A DNA stretch of 64,000 nt from Prinsepia uniflora (taxonomy: Eukaryota > Streptophyta > Magnoliopsida > Rosales > Rosaceae). The notes under the pieces were generated by a model, which saw only the letters and a program-made list of their open reading frames with translations, ran no database searches and was not told where the DNA came from. Below are positions 32,850 to 45,763 of this stretch, piece after piece; position 1 is the first letter of the stretch, and every line of letters begins with the position of its first letter. Location of the stretch: NCBI GenBank assembly GCA_032719365.1, contig CM064867.1, positions 64,044,136 to 64,108,135 of the forward strand, in the 5' to 3' direction. The translations under genes and the position numbers were made by a program.

Positions 32850-33170
32850 ACCTATTATCCATTTCCAGATCCGAATCCGAATCCGCAATTCCGTAAGAAA
32901 TCCCGAATCCAAACCCAGAAATCATATCCATAATCATATCTAATTTCGAATCCGAAATCATCATTCCGTAAGCTAGCATTTGGAATAACCATTCCGAACC
33001 CAAATCCATAAAATAAAATCCACTGTCAAGCTCCAGAATCAAATCCTGAATCGTCATCCAGAAATTTGATTCCAAAACCCAAATCCAGAAATCCACTTTC
33101 AAGTTCCAAAATCAAATCCTGAATCGTCATCCAGAAATCTTATTCCAAAACTCGAAATCTCGTTCACGTC
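32850..33170 (-). repeat. LTR-derived segment inside internal region
   Basis: On the minus strand GATGACGATTCAGGATTTG, then CTTGAAAGTGGATTTCTGG, occurs about twice, and GCTTACGGAATGATG once. It corresponds to 17470-17790 and to LTR text at 2700-2860. Confidence 0.75.
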
Positions 33171-34039
33171 TAACGAGACGCACTATATCCGAACCTATCG
33201 AATACCTGTTCAAATGATTACTACACCATACATTAGATTGACTTCATAGGGAAGCCAATCCCAACATCAACACAACACTAAGTCTGACAAAATCCGACCT
33301 CGTCAGACACCTACTCGCTCGAGTAACAAGCCATAGGGGATTTACCTCGAAAAGAAGTTCAGTCCCAACATCCTCAACTCAAACTATCCAAGTAAGAGTA
33401 ATAAACTCTCCACCTATCTGGATCATCAAGATCACGATCCAGATCCATCACTATACCCAGTATCTAAATAGATCAGTCAACGACGAGACACGCCGAGATT
33501 GTGGGTTCTCACTGATTACCTCGTATCGATCTTTGTCATTCCACCTAGGAAAAATCAAGGATGTTCTAATACAAAAACATCAAAAACTCATCCTACGTGA
33601 ATGCAACCAAAACTCGCTGCACTCACCACACCACGTAATCAAAATCATCTGCCACCAAGCAGAAAATGAGAAATCTCAGTCACCTAACTTCGATATACTC
33701 AACTCCACCTGATGACCCAAAACAAATCCCGGGTCCACCAACCAATACACGACCAATGTACTGGTGATACACCCATCATCTACTATCACACAACCATGAT
33801 GGACCTGAGAAGTCACCCTAATGACTTCGACATACTCATTACCAATGCGGAATACCCGCATTTCTCGTGTCACCTAAGTTGCACACTCACACAATTTCCG
33901 AAGCTCCAACTAGATTGGAAACAACATACTCGGACATAAACCACGTGTCCAATACCAGTTTAAATCTATCCGTGATCCACTGCCGGACCATAGATACCGA
34001 TCACATGCCCATCTTGACGGATGTGACTCAACGTCATCA

Positions 34040-34150
34040 CAATCATCAGCACCAGCACCAGCACCAGCACTAGTACCAGTACCAACACACTATCATCAAC
34101 ACTAGTATCAATATCAGCATCGGCACACAGACATCAGTATCAGTATCAGC
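34040..34150. repeat. Short trinucleotide/hexanucleotide repeat
   Basis: CAGCACCAGCACCAGCACTA and ATCAGTATCAGTATCAGCAT blocks are imperfect; the CATCGGCACACAG phrase is duplicated (34118 and 34148). Confidence 0.75.
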
Positions 34151-35173
34151 ATCGGCACACAGGGTGCAAATCTGACAACCCTGGATCTCAGCTCATACCG
34201 AGCGACGACCCCGTACCTCTGCTCGTATAGGAGAAACTCTGCCTCCGTAGTACCCAACAACTCTGGGCAGACAACCCATACGAGAAAAAAAAATGCTCCC
34301 CAAACGTCCCCGATTCCCAACAACTGTAACTACAACCATCCTCGGTAGTAGCGCCTGCCACAAACTCGTGCAGACTTAACTACCAGACATCGCTATCGAG
34401 ATTCGCGTCCAACGGGAATCAACCGCCCGTATTAACCACTCCGTATCCTACTCAGAGATTCCATCGACAAGTACCAACCTTGGTAACCTGTCCAACAATC
34501 TCTAACCTGCCGTACCTCGACTAAACCAATGTCGTCTACCAGGTCATCCATGACCTTAGTTGCACCAACAATCCATCACAACTAAGTAGTACGACAACCA
34601 ACTAGGTCTAACCGATAAGTACAACCCTGACTGCAGAGTGCAGTCCCATCACTAAAGCTAACATGACTAGACCGACTAACGACCTCAAATCCGAATAGTC
34701 GTCAAAGTAGAACCACTCGCCAACTCACATTTCCGAACCATACACCCAAGGTAGGGTTCCACGATCACACCTAGAGTCTCCCTAAATCCAACTGCGAAAA
34801 GCAGTATAATCCACACTCTGACCAACTCCGCGGTCTTAACATCGTAAAGACGTCAATCCAATCCTACCTTCAAAAGAATCCTACACCATCGTGAAAGGCG
34901 ATCCTAACTAATCGTCTCACGATCCAACGCTAACGTACGAATACGTTCACCCTTCCGTAGGGTCCCATACTGTCATCCACGAAAGAACTATGGCAACCCC
35001 GGCATCCAGTGCCGAACAAAGACATTCCACGATCCAATCCTACTAACTATCGTACCAGCACCCTAACTATCAAGTTGATAACGAACTGTAGCCCATTGAG
35101 ATATCACATCCTCGACCTGCGTAAGGAGTAATGCGCAAAATACGCTCTGGAATTCAGAGTAACATGAGCAACC

Positions 35174-35227
35174 CTGCTCTGATATGAGCTAACTGGGCTC
35201 CGATAAGACAACCTTGCTCTGCTACCA
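35174..35227 (-). other. PBS (mutated) and PBS-like second copy
   Basis: TGGTAGCAGAGC at 35227-35216 differs by one base from the tRNA-iMet type TGGTATCAGAGC. A remnant CATATCAGAGC follows at 35184-35174. The spacing resembles the double PBS at 15895 and 15951. Confidence 0.75.
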
Positions 35228-35230
35228 CGT

Positions 35231-38210
35231 TGACAGGACCCATCCCAATCCCCCCGGGATTAACACGGGATGACCCTGCTCCCGTCTGACACGAAGTGTC
35301 AGACAAGGGATATTTCCGACCTTTGCCCTCCCGGGCAATCAGAGTATGCCAGGATCCGGAGGAAGTATGTGATATCTCGGTCTCTGCTACAGTCCACATC
35401 CGATGTCAACCTGAAGGGTAGTAAAAACATTAAAAGCTGTGAGTTGACAAAACAACCAGTTTATAAAAATATTTCGTAAGAATACATTTGTACCCTTCAC
35501 TAAAAAGCATGCATGCATTCGAAAACCATTTAACCAAATGGAAACCATATGTGGGACTAAGCCCAAAACCATAATCAAATCAAATATACGGGCCACTGCC
35601 CAAATCGGTAAGAGACCAATAAGGGACTCAGCCCAAAACCATAACTATATTGACACCAAATACACGAGCCACTGCTCAAATCCTGTGCACACCTGTGCAC
35701 ACCACATATCAAAGAATCATAAAGATTCAACCATACGGGCCACTGCCCAAAACCATACGGGACTCAGCCCAAAACCTGTGTAACCACACATCACATCTCA
35801 TATATCATATCATATATCATATATACATATAAGTCACACAACCAATCCTGTCACGGTTTCCAAAGCTACGCCCGTGCTACTCGGGGTCTCAAACCTAAGT
35901 CTTCTCAAAATCAAAGTCAATGTCTGCAGACCACTAACCCTACCTGAGGTTATAGTAACCAGTCTTCCTGAGAGTAAGGAACCCAACTGGGGCGACTCCC
36001 ACTCAGTTAGTGCTCCGTGACTACTCCGGGGTCCACCCAGGCCAACGACCCTCCCCGAAGGAGATAATAGAAGTAAAGGAAGGTATATGCACATATATAT
36101 ACATAATACAAATATCCATGCCCGGTTCCCCTGAACCGTCATGATCCATAATATCCAGTTCATATACATATAGACCATATCATCCATGTCCGGTTCCCAT
36201 AAACCGTCATGTACCAACATAACATAACCAGGGTTCATGCCGGTTCCCATAAACCGTCATGTACCATAATAACATAACCAGGGTTCATGCCGGTCCCCAT
36301 AATCCGTCATGAACCATGATACCATAACAAAGGTTCATGCCGGTTCCCATAAACCGTCATGAACCGGGAAATCCATTTAAGGTTCCCTGACCTGAAATCA
36401 AAACCGTAAAGTAACCTGGGTCTCGTGCCCGAACATAGGACATCAGCTAGGCACCGTGCCCGATATCTGAGGTCATATGCCCGAGACAAAACTAAATGGG
36501 TCTCATACCCGAGTTTATCCTTTTCGAAATCCAAATCCAACTCATTAAAACTAATAAGGAAATACATACCCGTATAAGCACCGTATAAGGCCGAACCCTT
36601 GAAATACGTGCTTATACGTAACCACATACAAATGAACCCATGGCATTACCAAACATGTATTAAAACATATAATAAAAATTTATGCATGCACCAATTTAGA
36701 AAACCAAGGTCCACTCACAGACCGTCCGAGCTGCTACCTCGATTTGCGTGTCATAGGCTCTCCCGAGCCGATCACTATCACTGGGACTCCCGAATCTGTC
36801 CAAATCGTAATATAAGGTTACTAACTACTTTATTAACCTCCTACCAAAGCTCCGTAATTTTTCCAAACTTTTAACTATTTTTAAGCCGACCCTAAACCTT
36901 CGGACACCCCGAACCTTATCGAAACGATGTCCGATTGACACGAAACCAGCCCCAAAATGTTCGTTACATCGAATAGATGATTTCATATGTTGAACACTTC
37001 CCCATGTTACTGTTCACGCACCCTCACGCGCCCATAGAAGGTCCAAAACACTGTTCATTATCTCCTACATAGGTGAACCGGTTTTTTTCTGGTTCTGGAC
37101 CGGGTTACTGTGATGAACTGGCATGACCGGTTCAGTGATTTTCCTCCCCTATTTCGGTCCGATTCCAACCCCAATTAATCCTATAATTCCTATTTCTTCC
37201 TTCCCTATCATTTCCAATCATTAAACTACCTAAAAACACCTAAATCCTATGGTTTGATTTTGAACCAAACAGTTCAAACTTCCTAAAATGCACCCACTGC
37301 TTCACAGCCGTACTAAGCTTCCTAAAACCTTCCTAATGACTTCCTAAAACCCTAATGGATTCATTAAAACAATAAAAAACGGCCCATAACAATAAAAATG
37401 GAAAATGGATCGAAAATGGGCTAACCAATTACCTCGATCGGTTTTGAGCTCAGCCGTGCACGGTGGCGCCGTCCTGGGCCAGCCACCACTTCCTCCTATC
37501 CTCCCTTCCATCTCTGGTCTCAGTCATGATCGCATGAGAAGGGTTGGATGGGTTTTGGGTTGCACAGAGAAGAGGAGAAATGGTGAGATCGGGGAAATGG
37601 TTTGTGTTTTGAATGAAGAAAATGAAAATGCACGGGGAAGGTGCATGAATACAATTTGGGTGGCCTGTGGATGGGTGACAAGTGTCACTCATCCATTGGG
37701 CCTCCATAAAATATCTGGGCCCCACTAAAATCCAAAATGCAATCATTTCGTAATTCGTGCAATAGTTCACTTGAACTTCTGTGAACCGTAACTTCACCGT
37801 CGAACGTCCGAATTCGACGTGCCGCCTGCCTATGGATTCGTATTGTCCCGATCTACGTAATGGTCCTCGGCCCTTAACCATTGGACCTCTCGGTCAAAAA
37901 GTCAACATTTGGCCCCTTTTAACTAAAATTACCAAAATACCCCTAAACTTCCGAACGTCATAACTTCTTCCTCGAATGTTGGAATTGAACGTGCCACCTG
38001 TATATGAACTCGTGGCGTCACGAACTACATCACGGTCATTGGTCACAGTCCGTTTGACCGCCCGAAGGAAAAGTCAACGATTTGCCCACGCTAAGGGCAA
38101 AACGGTCATTTTGCATCTTTTGTCCGATTTCGCTCAACTAATCACGGATTAGCCTCACTAATTGTGATTAGTCACTAATCTAATCCTAGAATTTGGGACG
38201 GGTCGTTACA
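35231..38210 (-). mobile_element. 5' LTR of the minus-strand element
   Basis: On the minus strand it starts TGTAACGACCCGTCCC and ends GGGATGGGTCCTGTCA. Features: palindrome 37675-37688, donor-like GAG|GTAAT with G at 37432, cassette 36190-36366, acceptor CCTTCAG at 35411, hairpin 35284-35304. Confidence 0.9.
36190..36366 (-). repeat. Tandem cassette, CATGACGG-x-GGAACC units
   Basis: About four units of 55 bp. They are more uniform than in the sister LTR at 30000-30175. Confidence 0.85.
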
Positions 38211-39249
38211 CTTTTGACATGGAATAGGCCATGTGGGAGCTGAGGTTTTGAGGCTAGATTAGATATCCACGATTTTTACAAGGGTATTTGCAAATTTCGT
38301 GGGCAGAATTCCTTTAAGGAAGAAGATTTTTATGACTCGAACTTTAATTACGAGTTTAACGAGATGTTTCAGGGATTTTTTTCAGGATTGTTCAGAATTA
38401 TTTTAGTAATTTTAACCATTTTGCCCTTAGGTTTAGTATTAGACTTCTAAATTAGGGAAGGGCAATTTGGGGAAGGTGAAAAAAAGGATATTTTTAGTTT
38501 GAATTGGGTTGAGTGGCTAGGATTGGTCCTCATCTTCATCACATTCATTTTCTCTCTCTCATTCTCTCCTTTCTCGTGCCACCCAAACATGAAACAAACA
38601 CATATACACCCATTAATCTCATCTTCTTTTTTAGGTGTTTTTGGAGTGAACCAAGGCTACAATCAACTTCTAAAAACTTTTATAAGAAAGATGAGCCCAG
38701 GGATGAAGGTTGAATGACATGGTGGTGGAAGGTGTAAGAGGAGGAAGAAGTCTGAAACTTCGGGAGCTTATAAATTTCTATGGTTGAGTAGATAGATTTT
38801 GATATAAATTTTTTTCCAATTTGGTTGAGAATTGAGGAAGGTATGAAGATTTGAAACTTAGGAAAAAAATGGAGATTTCTAGCGACCGACGTCGGGGGAC
38901 ACGACATTGCCACTGTCATCTCCGACTAGTGGGTGACATCAGCATGGCATCATGATGCCATCACTAGGTGACGTTATGATGACATCATCAGTGACATGTA
39001 GCGGGTGCCACGTGACAGGTGACATATGGTGCCACGTCGCAGCTGTCAAATGGTGCCACATTGCAAGGGTTGTCAGATGTCATAGAGACGTGGCAGGTCA
39101 GCTAGGAATGACGTTAGCACGTGACATCACACGAGTGGCGGCAAGTGGGGGAGATCGACGGACTTACCCTGGTGCGTGAGGGCATGTGGGCACAAATCTC
39201 GAAGTAAGGCTGGGTTTTTTTGAAAGGTTTAAACGAGCTTAATCCAATG
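38211..39249 (+). mobile_element. Diverged large LTR, left part
   Basis: It is an older relative of the large LTRs, cut on the left by the minus element and on the right by the solo LTR. Recognisable are ACCATTTTGCCCTTAGG, a CT-rich leader (38545-38580) and GGCATGTGGGC followed by GAAGTAAGG. The array of GACATCA/TGACGT motifs at 38925-39135 is prominent. The right half continues at 41989. Confidence 0.6.
38925..39135 (+). promoter_or_regulatory. Cluster of TGACRTCA / CACGTG-like motifs
   Basis: About a dozen bZIP-type words (GTGACATCA, GATGACATCATC, TGACGTT, GCCACGTG, AGCACGTGACATCA) occur in 210 bp. A similar cluster is in the LTR at 60910-61045. A regulatory role is inference. Confidence 0.5.
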
Positions 39250-39254
39250 GTGAT
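39250..39254. repeat. Target-site duplication GTGAT (left)
   Basis: It directly precedes TGTGACGCCCC and matches 41984-41988. Confidence 0.9.
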
Positions 39255-40512
39255 TGTGACGCCCCAAAAATTCGAAACACGAAAATCTGAAAAATTTGAA
39301 GAAAATGACGATTTTGCCCCTAGAATTGGGCAAACGGTTGACTTTTTATTCGAGCGGTCAAACGGACTTTGACCAATGACTGTGACGTAGTTCAGGACGT
39401 CACGAGTTCATAGACAGGTGGCACGCCCGATTCCGACATTCGAGGAAAAAGTTATGATGTGCGGAAGTTGGAGAGTAATTTGGTAAATTGGTCACAAGGG
39501 CCGAAAGTTGACTTTTTGATCGAGACATGGTTTGGACTTTTCGGAAGTACCGCTGGATAGGTCTCGGGATGCTGAATCTATAGACAGGCGGCATGCGTCA
39601 ATCTGAGTCCGAACGAGAAACTTATGGGTCTAGAACTATGAGGGGCATTTTGGTAATTTTTCCAAGTAGGGGTAAAATGGTAATTTTCTGCAGCTGGGAT
39701 AATTGTGCTGATTAAGTTAGCTGAGTCAATTAATTTGGGCGTGGATTGGCTAGGTGATGACACTTGTCATCTTGTGTGAGGGGTTAGTGGCTTGAAAGCC
39801 TAATACGAACAAACAAAAACCGCCCATTTTTCCTTTGTATTTGCTTTGATCAAATTGATCGGTAAGGGGGACAAATAGATAGTACCTAAGATGGGAAGAG
39901 AAAATCAGAGAGAAAAACGAGTAGAATTGAAGGGAAAATTGAAGAAAACCGAGTTGTAAACCCGAGAAGGAAACCCAAAAAACCATTAAAGGGCCTCAAA
40001 ATCGATTTCGATTTCCTAGTTGTTCTTGAATGAAATTGATGATTCCTTTAGCTCCCTGGGAGTGAGACGAGTCGAACCAGATTAAAAATGAAAGGAATTG
40101 AGGGTGTTTTGGCGTAGAACAGAGAGAATGAGGTTTCGGGATTTTTAATCTTGAGTCGTGGATTTGAGGCCATGGAACTGTGAAATTGATCGTGGAAATA
40201 TGTTTCTTTGAACTCCACGATGCTTCCTGATGCATCAATTGAAGAAAAACATGGATCAATGATCACGATTGGATGATGAACAGTAAGTGGCTATGCGTCG
40301 ATGTTCAAGCTCGAATCGTGTGAATTCAGGTAAGGTTTGATGTAAATAACTTCACAGAACCCTAATTAAGTTTACAACGATGCTAACAGACGTTTGAATT
40401 GGTAAAAATCATGACGAATTGATGGCAATCGAACCGGGTTACCTCGCGGGTCGCAAGACCCGTTTACCAGTCATTCGGGTTGGAACGATCACTGTTCACG
40501 GTACTGTAGCAG

Positions 40513-40531
40513 GCGCGTGGCAACCACGCGC
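40513..40531 (+). other. GCGCGTGG hairpin
   Basis: GCGCGTGG-CAA-CCACGCGC has perfect 8-bp arms. The solo LTR at 5608 has GCGCGTGA-GTT-TCACGCGC (6938-6956): both arms differ at the same pair, so pairing is kept. Confidence 0.65.
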
Positions 40532-41282
40532 AGCCACTCACGGCGGCGCGTGGGGTCGCGTGAGGGTGAATCCCGAGGTACGGTCAACATGAAACTTGTC
40601 CTATTTAATGTAACGAACATATTTGGTTTTGGTTGCGAGTCGATCGGACGCCCTCTCGATAATGTTTCGAGGGTCCGAAGGTTTAAGTTACGTATTAAAT
40701 TAATATTAAATTCCCGGAAAATTATGATAAATTAATATGATGATAATTAGGTCCCTAGTGACCCTGAGTAATGATTTTGGACAGGATTCAGGATTCCTAG
40801 CAAGTGTCGGAAATTACGGAAACACGTGTAGCGCGGGAAACGAGCAATTTGGACGGTGTGTGAGTGGACTTTTGTTTTCTACCCTGAATGCATGCATATA
40901 TGTTTAAATTCTTTATAATATGATTTGACATGATTTGGTATGATTGATGTTCCGATATGGTGAATTTCGAATTTTGGGGAATATTATATTATTTTAATCG
41001 GTGTTTTGGCACGTTTTTCGAGGAAATGTGCAAATAGTATTTTGGGCTAGGCCCGGAGTTAAAAAGGTTTCCAAAAGAATATTTTGACTTAATTGGTGAG
41101 TCAAGGATGATTTCTGGATTATATTACTGTTTTCCATGTGAATTTACGGTGTTATGTATAAATGCTATTTAGGCTTGAGTCCCGGTTGGTAACGATTTTG
41201 ACTTGGTTGGAAGTTAAGGATTTGATGGCGATATGTTGGGATATAATCCCGGATGGTTTTCATTGTGATTGTGATTGTGAAT

Positions 41283-41452
41283 ACCCAGACGGTCGAAGCT
41301 AGGGGTGTTCCTAGACGGCTGGTGCTCGGGGTGAGATATATTCCCAGATAGCCGAGGCTTGAGGTGTTCCCAGACGGCTAATCCTCGGGGTGATGCGTGC
41401 CGGGGCAGTCGGAGCTCGGGGTGACTTCCCAAACGACTGAGGCACGGGTTAT
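41283..41452 (+). repeat. Tandem cassette, CCCAGACGGCTGGAGCTCGG-like units
   Basis: About six diverged units of roughly 30 bp lie between the LTR arms. They are related to 25395-25590 but not to the GTTTAAAGAC or GGGCCCAG types. Confidence 0.85.
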
Positions 41453-41983
41453 GGCCTACTCGTAGTGCCGGTGTGACAGTGTAATGGTTTGTGCACTTGT
41501 GAACAGTGCGGTTTGATTGAGTAATTGATTGTGACCTTGTGCATGGGACTGTTTGATGTTGATTAAGATTGCGTGCTGGTATTGAGTACGAGTTCTGGTC
41601 TGTGTGGCCAGGTGACTATGTTTTCATGTGTTTGGCCTGAGAGCCGGGAATTTGACTTGTTAGATGGTTTGGCTGAAGGCCAGTGATTGTGTTCCATATG
41701 TTTTTCCCTATGCATGCAGGTTTGATAAACTGGAGGGTAAATGATGTCTTTTAAAATGTGTTTTAACGAATATATTTTTGTCCACTCACACTTTTCTGTT
41801 TTGATGACCCTCCAGGCCGTGGCACAACGTTCGAGGCTCATCTCGAGGCGGAGGCATCAGCGTAAATGCAGCTATCCCTTGTCTGATAAGTGCTGAAGGA
41901 TCGTTTCGGGACTTCAGTTGACTTGTCAGACGGGAGCAGGACCTGGGACGGTTATCGAGGTCCAGTTGGGACGGGTCCTGTCA

Positions 41984-41988
41984 GTGAT
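41984..41988. repeat. Target-site duplication GTGAT (right)
   Basis: Partner of 39250-39254. Confidence 0.9.
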
Positions 41989-43188
41989 AGTTTTGGGCCA
42001 ATCAGAGTTCGTGTAGGGGAGGTCGAGACACGATTTTTGTTCCCAGGCTTGGGGGGATTACATACGAGTTTACCTAGATTGTTGGTGACCCCCGGGTGTT
42101 AATTTGATAGGCCAAGATGCCCTGGAGACTTTGTTGAAGCGCACAGCTTGGGATTGAGTGATCAGTTGGACTTTGAGTAGACAGTTTCTTTCATAAATGT
42201 TATGTATGCATATTTACATATTTATATGGTTTTATGGCTGGTTTGGATGGTCATGGTTCAAATATATGATTCTAAATGTTTTTTGGATAAATGTCCAGTT
42301 TTAGAATATATATTTGGTTGTGGTTTCTGGACATAGGTTTATGGTTGTTTTGGGAAAAAAAAATTTGGGTCGGTGCTCGAGATGTAAATGTTTTGGCCCT
42401 TTGTAGGTATTTCAAAAGCATGTAAAAGGTATTTTGGTAAACAACTTTTTCGGTATGGTTAGCCTCATGCATTTAGTTCGTTATTTCAGAGTTGGACTCC
42501 GATGATTCCCAAGGACGGACTGGGATGTTCTTAGAGTTAGACTCCACACGTGCCGATAGAGTTGGACTCCGCAGGATCCGTGGTTGTCTACGCGTAGTAC
42601 AAAGGGAATACTGGTTGGACCAGCAGGACGAGTTTTGACTCTTATTGCCTTTTTTCATAATGTTTTATAAGTGGGGATTCCAGGGAAATAGGAGTTAAGG
42701 GCATTTATGTAATTTATATGATTGGTGTTGGACCCACGATCTATTCATGTTACTATTTTATCTGAAATCAACTGTTTATTTGATTATGCATGCATGTTTT
42801 TATAAAACTGGAGGGAAAAAAGATTATTTTGGAAAATGGTTTTCCAAAGGCTTTATTTCTGTTTGCTCACATTTTTCATAGTTTTTGGTACCCTCCAGAC
42901 TGGTCTCTAGACAGGGTCTGTATTAAGGTTGAGGCATTTACTTGGGACTGTGCGCTCTTGTTGACTCAAGTAGGTTCGGGTGGTCATTTACTTTCGTGTC
43001 TAGTGCTCTGTGTAACTATTTATTTTTGGGTTTCGTTTCCATTTGACCCTTGGGGTTTATCCCTTGTCTAGAAATGTGTTTGTATTTTTTCAAACTGAGG
43101 GTACTTTGGGAATTTTAAAAGGTTTAAGTCAGACAAAAGCAGACTCTTTCACGAGAATCGAGGTGACTTTTGGGAGGGTCTTGTCATT
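41989..43188 (+). mobile_element. Diverged large LTR, right part
   Basis: It continues 38211-39249 after the solo LTR. It shows weak arms (GTTGGACTTTGAG near 42167 and TTTGCTCACA near 42864), ATGTATGCAT and ATGCATGCAT, a cassette (42491-42572), acceptor-like CCCTCCAG ending 42899, the TTGTCT/AGACAA stem (43067 and 43133) and the end GAGGGTCTTGTCA. No PBS follows, so the rest of the element is lost. Confidence 0.6.
42491..42572 (+). repeat. Tandem cassette, AGAGTTGGACTCC units
   Basis: Three AGAGTTRGACTCC units occur at about 35-45 bp spacing. This is a fifth cassette type in the same LTR position. Confidence 0.75.
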
Positions 43189-43278
43189 TTGTATTTAGGA
43201 GAGGTTGTTAATTAGTATTTTTTATTGTTTAGGAAATCTTTTTCTTATGAGATTAAATGTAATGTTTTTTCTTAGTAA

Positions 43279-43297
43279 AAGGGGCAACGGCCCCAAG
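43279..43297 (-). other. Decayed Athila/Tat-type PBS
   Basis: Minus-strand TTGGGGCCGTTGCCCC resembles TGGCGCCGTTGCCGGGG, the tRNA-Asp type PBS of Athila/Tat elements. It lies five bases after the LTR end at 43302. Confidence 0.5.
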
Positions 43298-43301
43298 AAC
43301 T

Positions 43302-44734
43302 TGAATAAAACACACATCATAAATATGAAGCCTATTTTATTCAGTTTAACTTTGTAACCGTACAAATCATGTTGGTAATATAGCAAATAAGTAAGAGTCA
43401 AATCCCAGAGGGCTTGTATTAACTATGTTCCACTTAATTACTTAGATTAATTAAATAACTCAAAGAATTAACTAAATAAGATAGAAAATATAATAAAAAC
43501 ACAAATGCACACCCACATTGGGGTTTTATGATAACTGAAAATGAAAACATTAAGGAACATAAAAATAGAGAAATTAATTAGGATATTAGGTTAAGGCACT
43601 CAATTCACCACTAGCCACAATTACTTCCTAACTTGATTTGCAAGGTTCAATTACTACGTTTACTAATTGGTCTAATGCCTATGTAAGAGGCTTCTTATGC
43701 TCGCCTTCACGCGTTCATTCATGCTTACTTAGTATGTCATAGGCCTTGCACAAAATAAGTTCTAAAGGGATTTAATGACACTGCATTTATCGTAGGGATT
43801 GCACAATAACCCTAGGTGAGTCTTGAATCTTTTATTATAATCCTTGATGCAAAGTCATCTTTAAGTTATGCAATTAAAGTAGCTATTTTTCAAAACATAA
43901 AATAGTCTCAATACAACAAAAAAGTATTAATCTATCAAGACAAACACAATAATCAAATCAAGCGTCAAAAGCAAGTTAAAGAATAACCATGGTTAGGGCT
44001 TCAAGACCTAACCTATAATCATCAAACAAATAGAAATTTACATTTAATTTTATAAGGAAAACATTTCCTAAACAATGTAGAAAAATAATTAAAAACCTTT
44101 CCTCAATATAAAAGTGGTGAAAATAATATTCCCTAATGAAATAGACTTGAAATCCCGTTTAAACATGGAGATCAAGTGTGAACGCAAGTTTAAAAAAAAA
44201 AAACTAAAATAAGCCTTCAAAATCGGAAAAGCAACTGGAAGGCCTTAAGGAAGTATTTTGGTGGACGCTGGTGGACAAAGATCCTGAAATTCGATGGTCA
44301 AATGCCTAGTCAACGCGGGTTGGAGATAGTCAGGGGCGCAAAAGTCTTCAAGCAAATTTTGGTAAGCGCATGTCGAAATTGGAGGTCAAAGGCTACGTCG
44401 GAGATGTTTACCAAGGATCGGGAGGCGCGCGCCGAATCTCTAGTCGAAATGGTGGCGGGTCAGCACACATGTTTGGCACCCTTTGATGGTTGATTATGTA
44501 GACTCTTACCGAAAATGCTAAGCAATCTTCTTTCCTTTATAACTTTTTTTTTTTCATAACTCTGATTAAAGTGATTGCTTCGTTTAAATTCTCATAATTT
44601 CAAGCTCTATCTAATTTTGCACATTTCTCAAATATATATTATTTTCTCCAACTGCATAGAATGAAAATATTAACAAAATATAAGTAAAATGGTATAAAAT
44701 CCTATATAAAAACTGTATAAATTACAACCTAACA
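43302..44734 (-). mobile_element. Athila/Tat-type LTR (about 1.43 kb)
   Basis: On the minus strand it starts TGTTAGGTTGTAATTT and ends TTTTATTCA before a PBS-like site. The phrase AGTAAGAGTCAAATCCCAGA (43390) is the counterpart of the GGGTCGATCCCACAGGG phrase common in such LTRs. A diverged second copy is at 53942-57286. The internal region beyond 43279 is missing; only about 90 bp of unassigned sequence separates it from the LTR ending at 43188. Confidence 0.5.
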
Positions 44735-45763
44735 TCGATCGAGGTTAGGAAAGGATGTTGTGTCCCTGGTTAGAATTTGATAAGTGGGTGAAGAAGAGAG
44801 GAATTGGGTCTCAATCGAAATCTCAGAATCGAGTTTTCCTTTTTAAGCGAGCATTTTGGCAAAGAATCCTTTTTTAAGGCATGTCATGTTTTGAGTTGAT
44901 TGGTTTGATTAGTTGTTTGAGTGTTTGATTGGATGCCCTTTGAGAAGGGAACTTCTTCTTTTATAGGCGTTTTGGGAAAACGTTTGTGTGTAAGTGAGAT
45001 TGTATCTGCATTTCTGCATTATATCTTGAATCCAGTTATGAAAATGAGAAAATAATCAAAATTAATTTCTGACCGCTTGATCAATTCAATGGTCAAGATA
45101 CAACGAACCTCATAGTGGAAATCTTGTCAGGTCTCAAGAGGATCCTTGTCCTTCCTAAAAACATCTATTTAACTCTAATAAGGATTGTCCTTCCTAAAAA
45201 CATCTATTTAACTCTAATAAGGAGTGTCACCTAGGCACTCTTATTTTGTTATTTAGGATTTCCTAAAAATTAAAACTTCTCTAATAAGGGTAATTTTGTA
45301 AATCTAATTTTGAAAATAATAATCTAAAATGAACTAGTGGTTCCGGTTGTTGCACCAAGTTTACCATCATTACTTGAGCACTAACTAGGCCACAAATTTC
45401 AAGACCAGTGGCAGTTTAAATCCCTACGTCATTGCAGTAATTGCACATTCCAGTGGCTCGATCAGTAACCAATGGCGAAAGAGCAACACAATCAAAATAG
45501 AAGGTGATAATAAATTCAGCCAAAAATCGCAGACGCAGTGAAGTTAGAAAGCAGAACCTAGCAAATAGGTCCTCATGAAAAGATACACACCCACCAAAAA
45601 TACATGCAATACCAAAAACAGAAACTGATTAAAGGACAAGCGGTGCAACAGGATCGCATGCCACCGCGCAAACATAGAGGCCACCAAGCAACTAACAAAA
45701 AATGACAAGATAAGAACCAAAACTCCTAAAACTTCATCATGAACAAATAGCTCTCCTACCAAG
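44735..45763. other. AT-rich intergenic sequence, no gene seen
   Basis: No coding motif is visible. It contains a 39-bp tandem duplication (45146-45223). Confidence 0.5.
45146..45223. repeat. 39-bp tandem duplication
   Basis: Two identical copies beginning TTGTCCTTCCTAAAAACATC. Confidence 0.9.

Larger units (their letters stand above)
32093..35215 (-). mobile_element. Non-coding internal region
   Basis: About 3.1 kb, homologous in order to 15907-18540 but longer. It includes the LTR-derived block at 32850-33170 and a run of short GCACCAGCACCAGCACTAG-type units (34045-34145). All open frames are below 90 codons and show no gag, protease, RT, RNase H or integrase signature. Confidence 0.8.
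29034..38210 (-). mobile_element. Complete coding-free LTR retrotransposon (LARD-like), 9.18 kb
   Basis: Read from right: 5' LTR 38210-35231, PBS 35227-35216, non-coding core, doubled PPT, 3' LTR 32016-29034. The LTRs are 2980 and 2983 bp and nearly alike; about ten differences appear in the first 250 aligned bases, so the insertion is fairly recent. Flanks are CTTTT on the right and TTTTT on the left, a one-mismatch 5-bp TSD. No gag or pol motif is present, so it would need proteins in trans. The core matches that of the element at 13066-21848. Confidence 0.85.
39255..41983 (+). mobile_element. Solo LTR (2729 bp) with intact TSD
   Basis: Boundaries are TGTGACGCCCC...GGGACGGGTCCTGTCA, with GTGAT on both sides. 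No PBS, PPT or internal region is present. Features: palindrome GATGACACTTGTCATC 39756-39771, donor-like CAG|GTAAGG 40330, hairpin GCGCGTGGCAACCACGCGC 40513-40531, arms 40858-40869 and 41780-41791, cassette 41283-41452, acceptor CCCTCCAG ending 41815, end hairpin 41882-41930. It is inserted in the older LTR of 38211-43188 and is closest to the truncated LTR at 23690. Confidence 0.9.
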
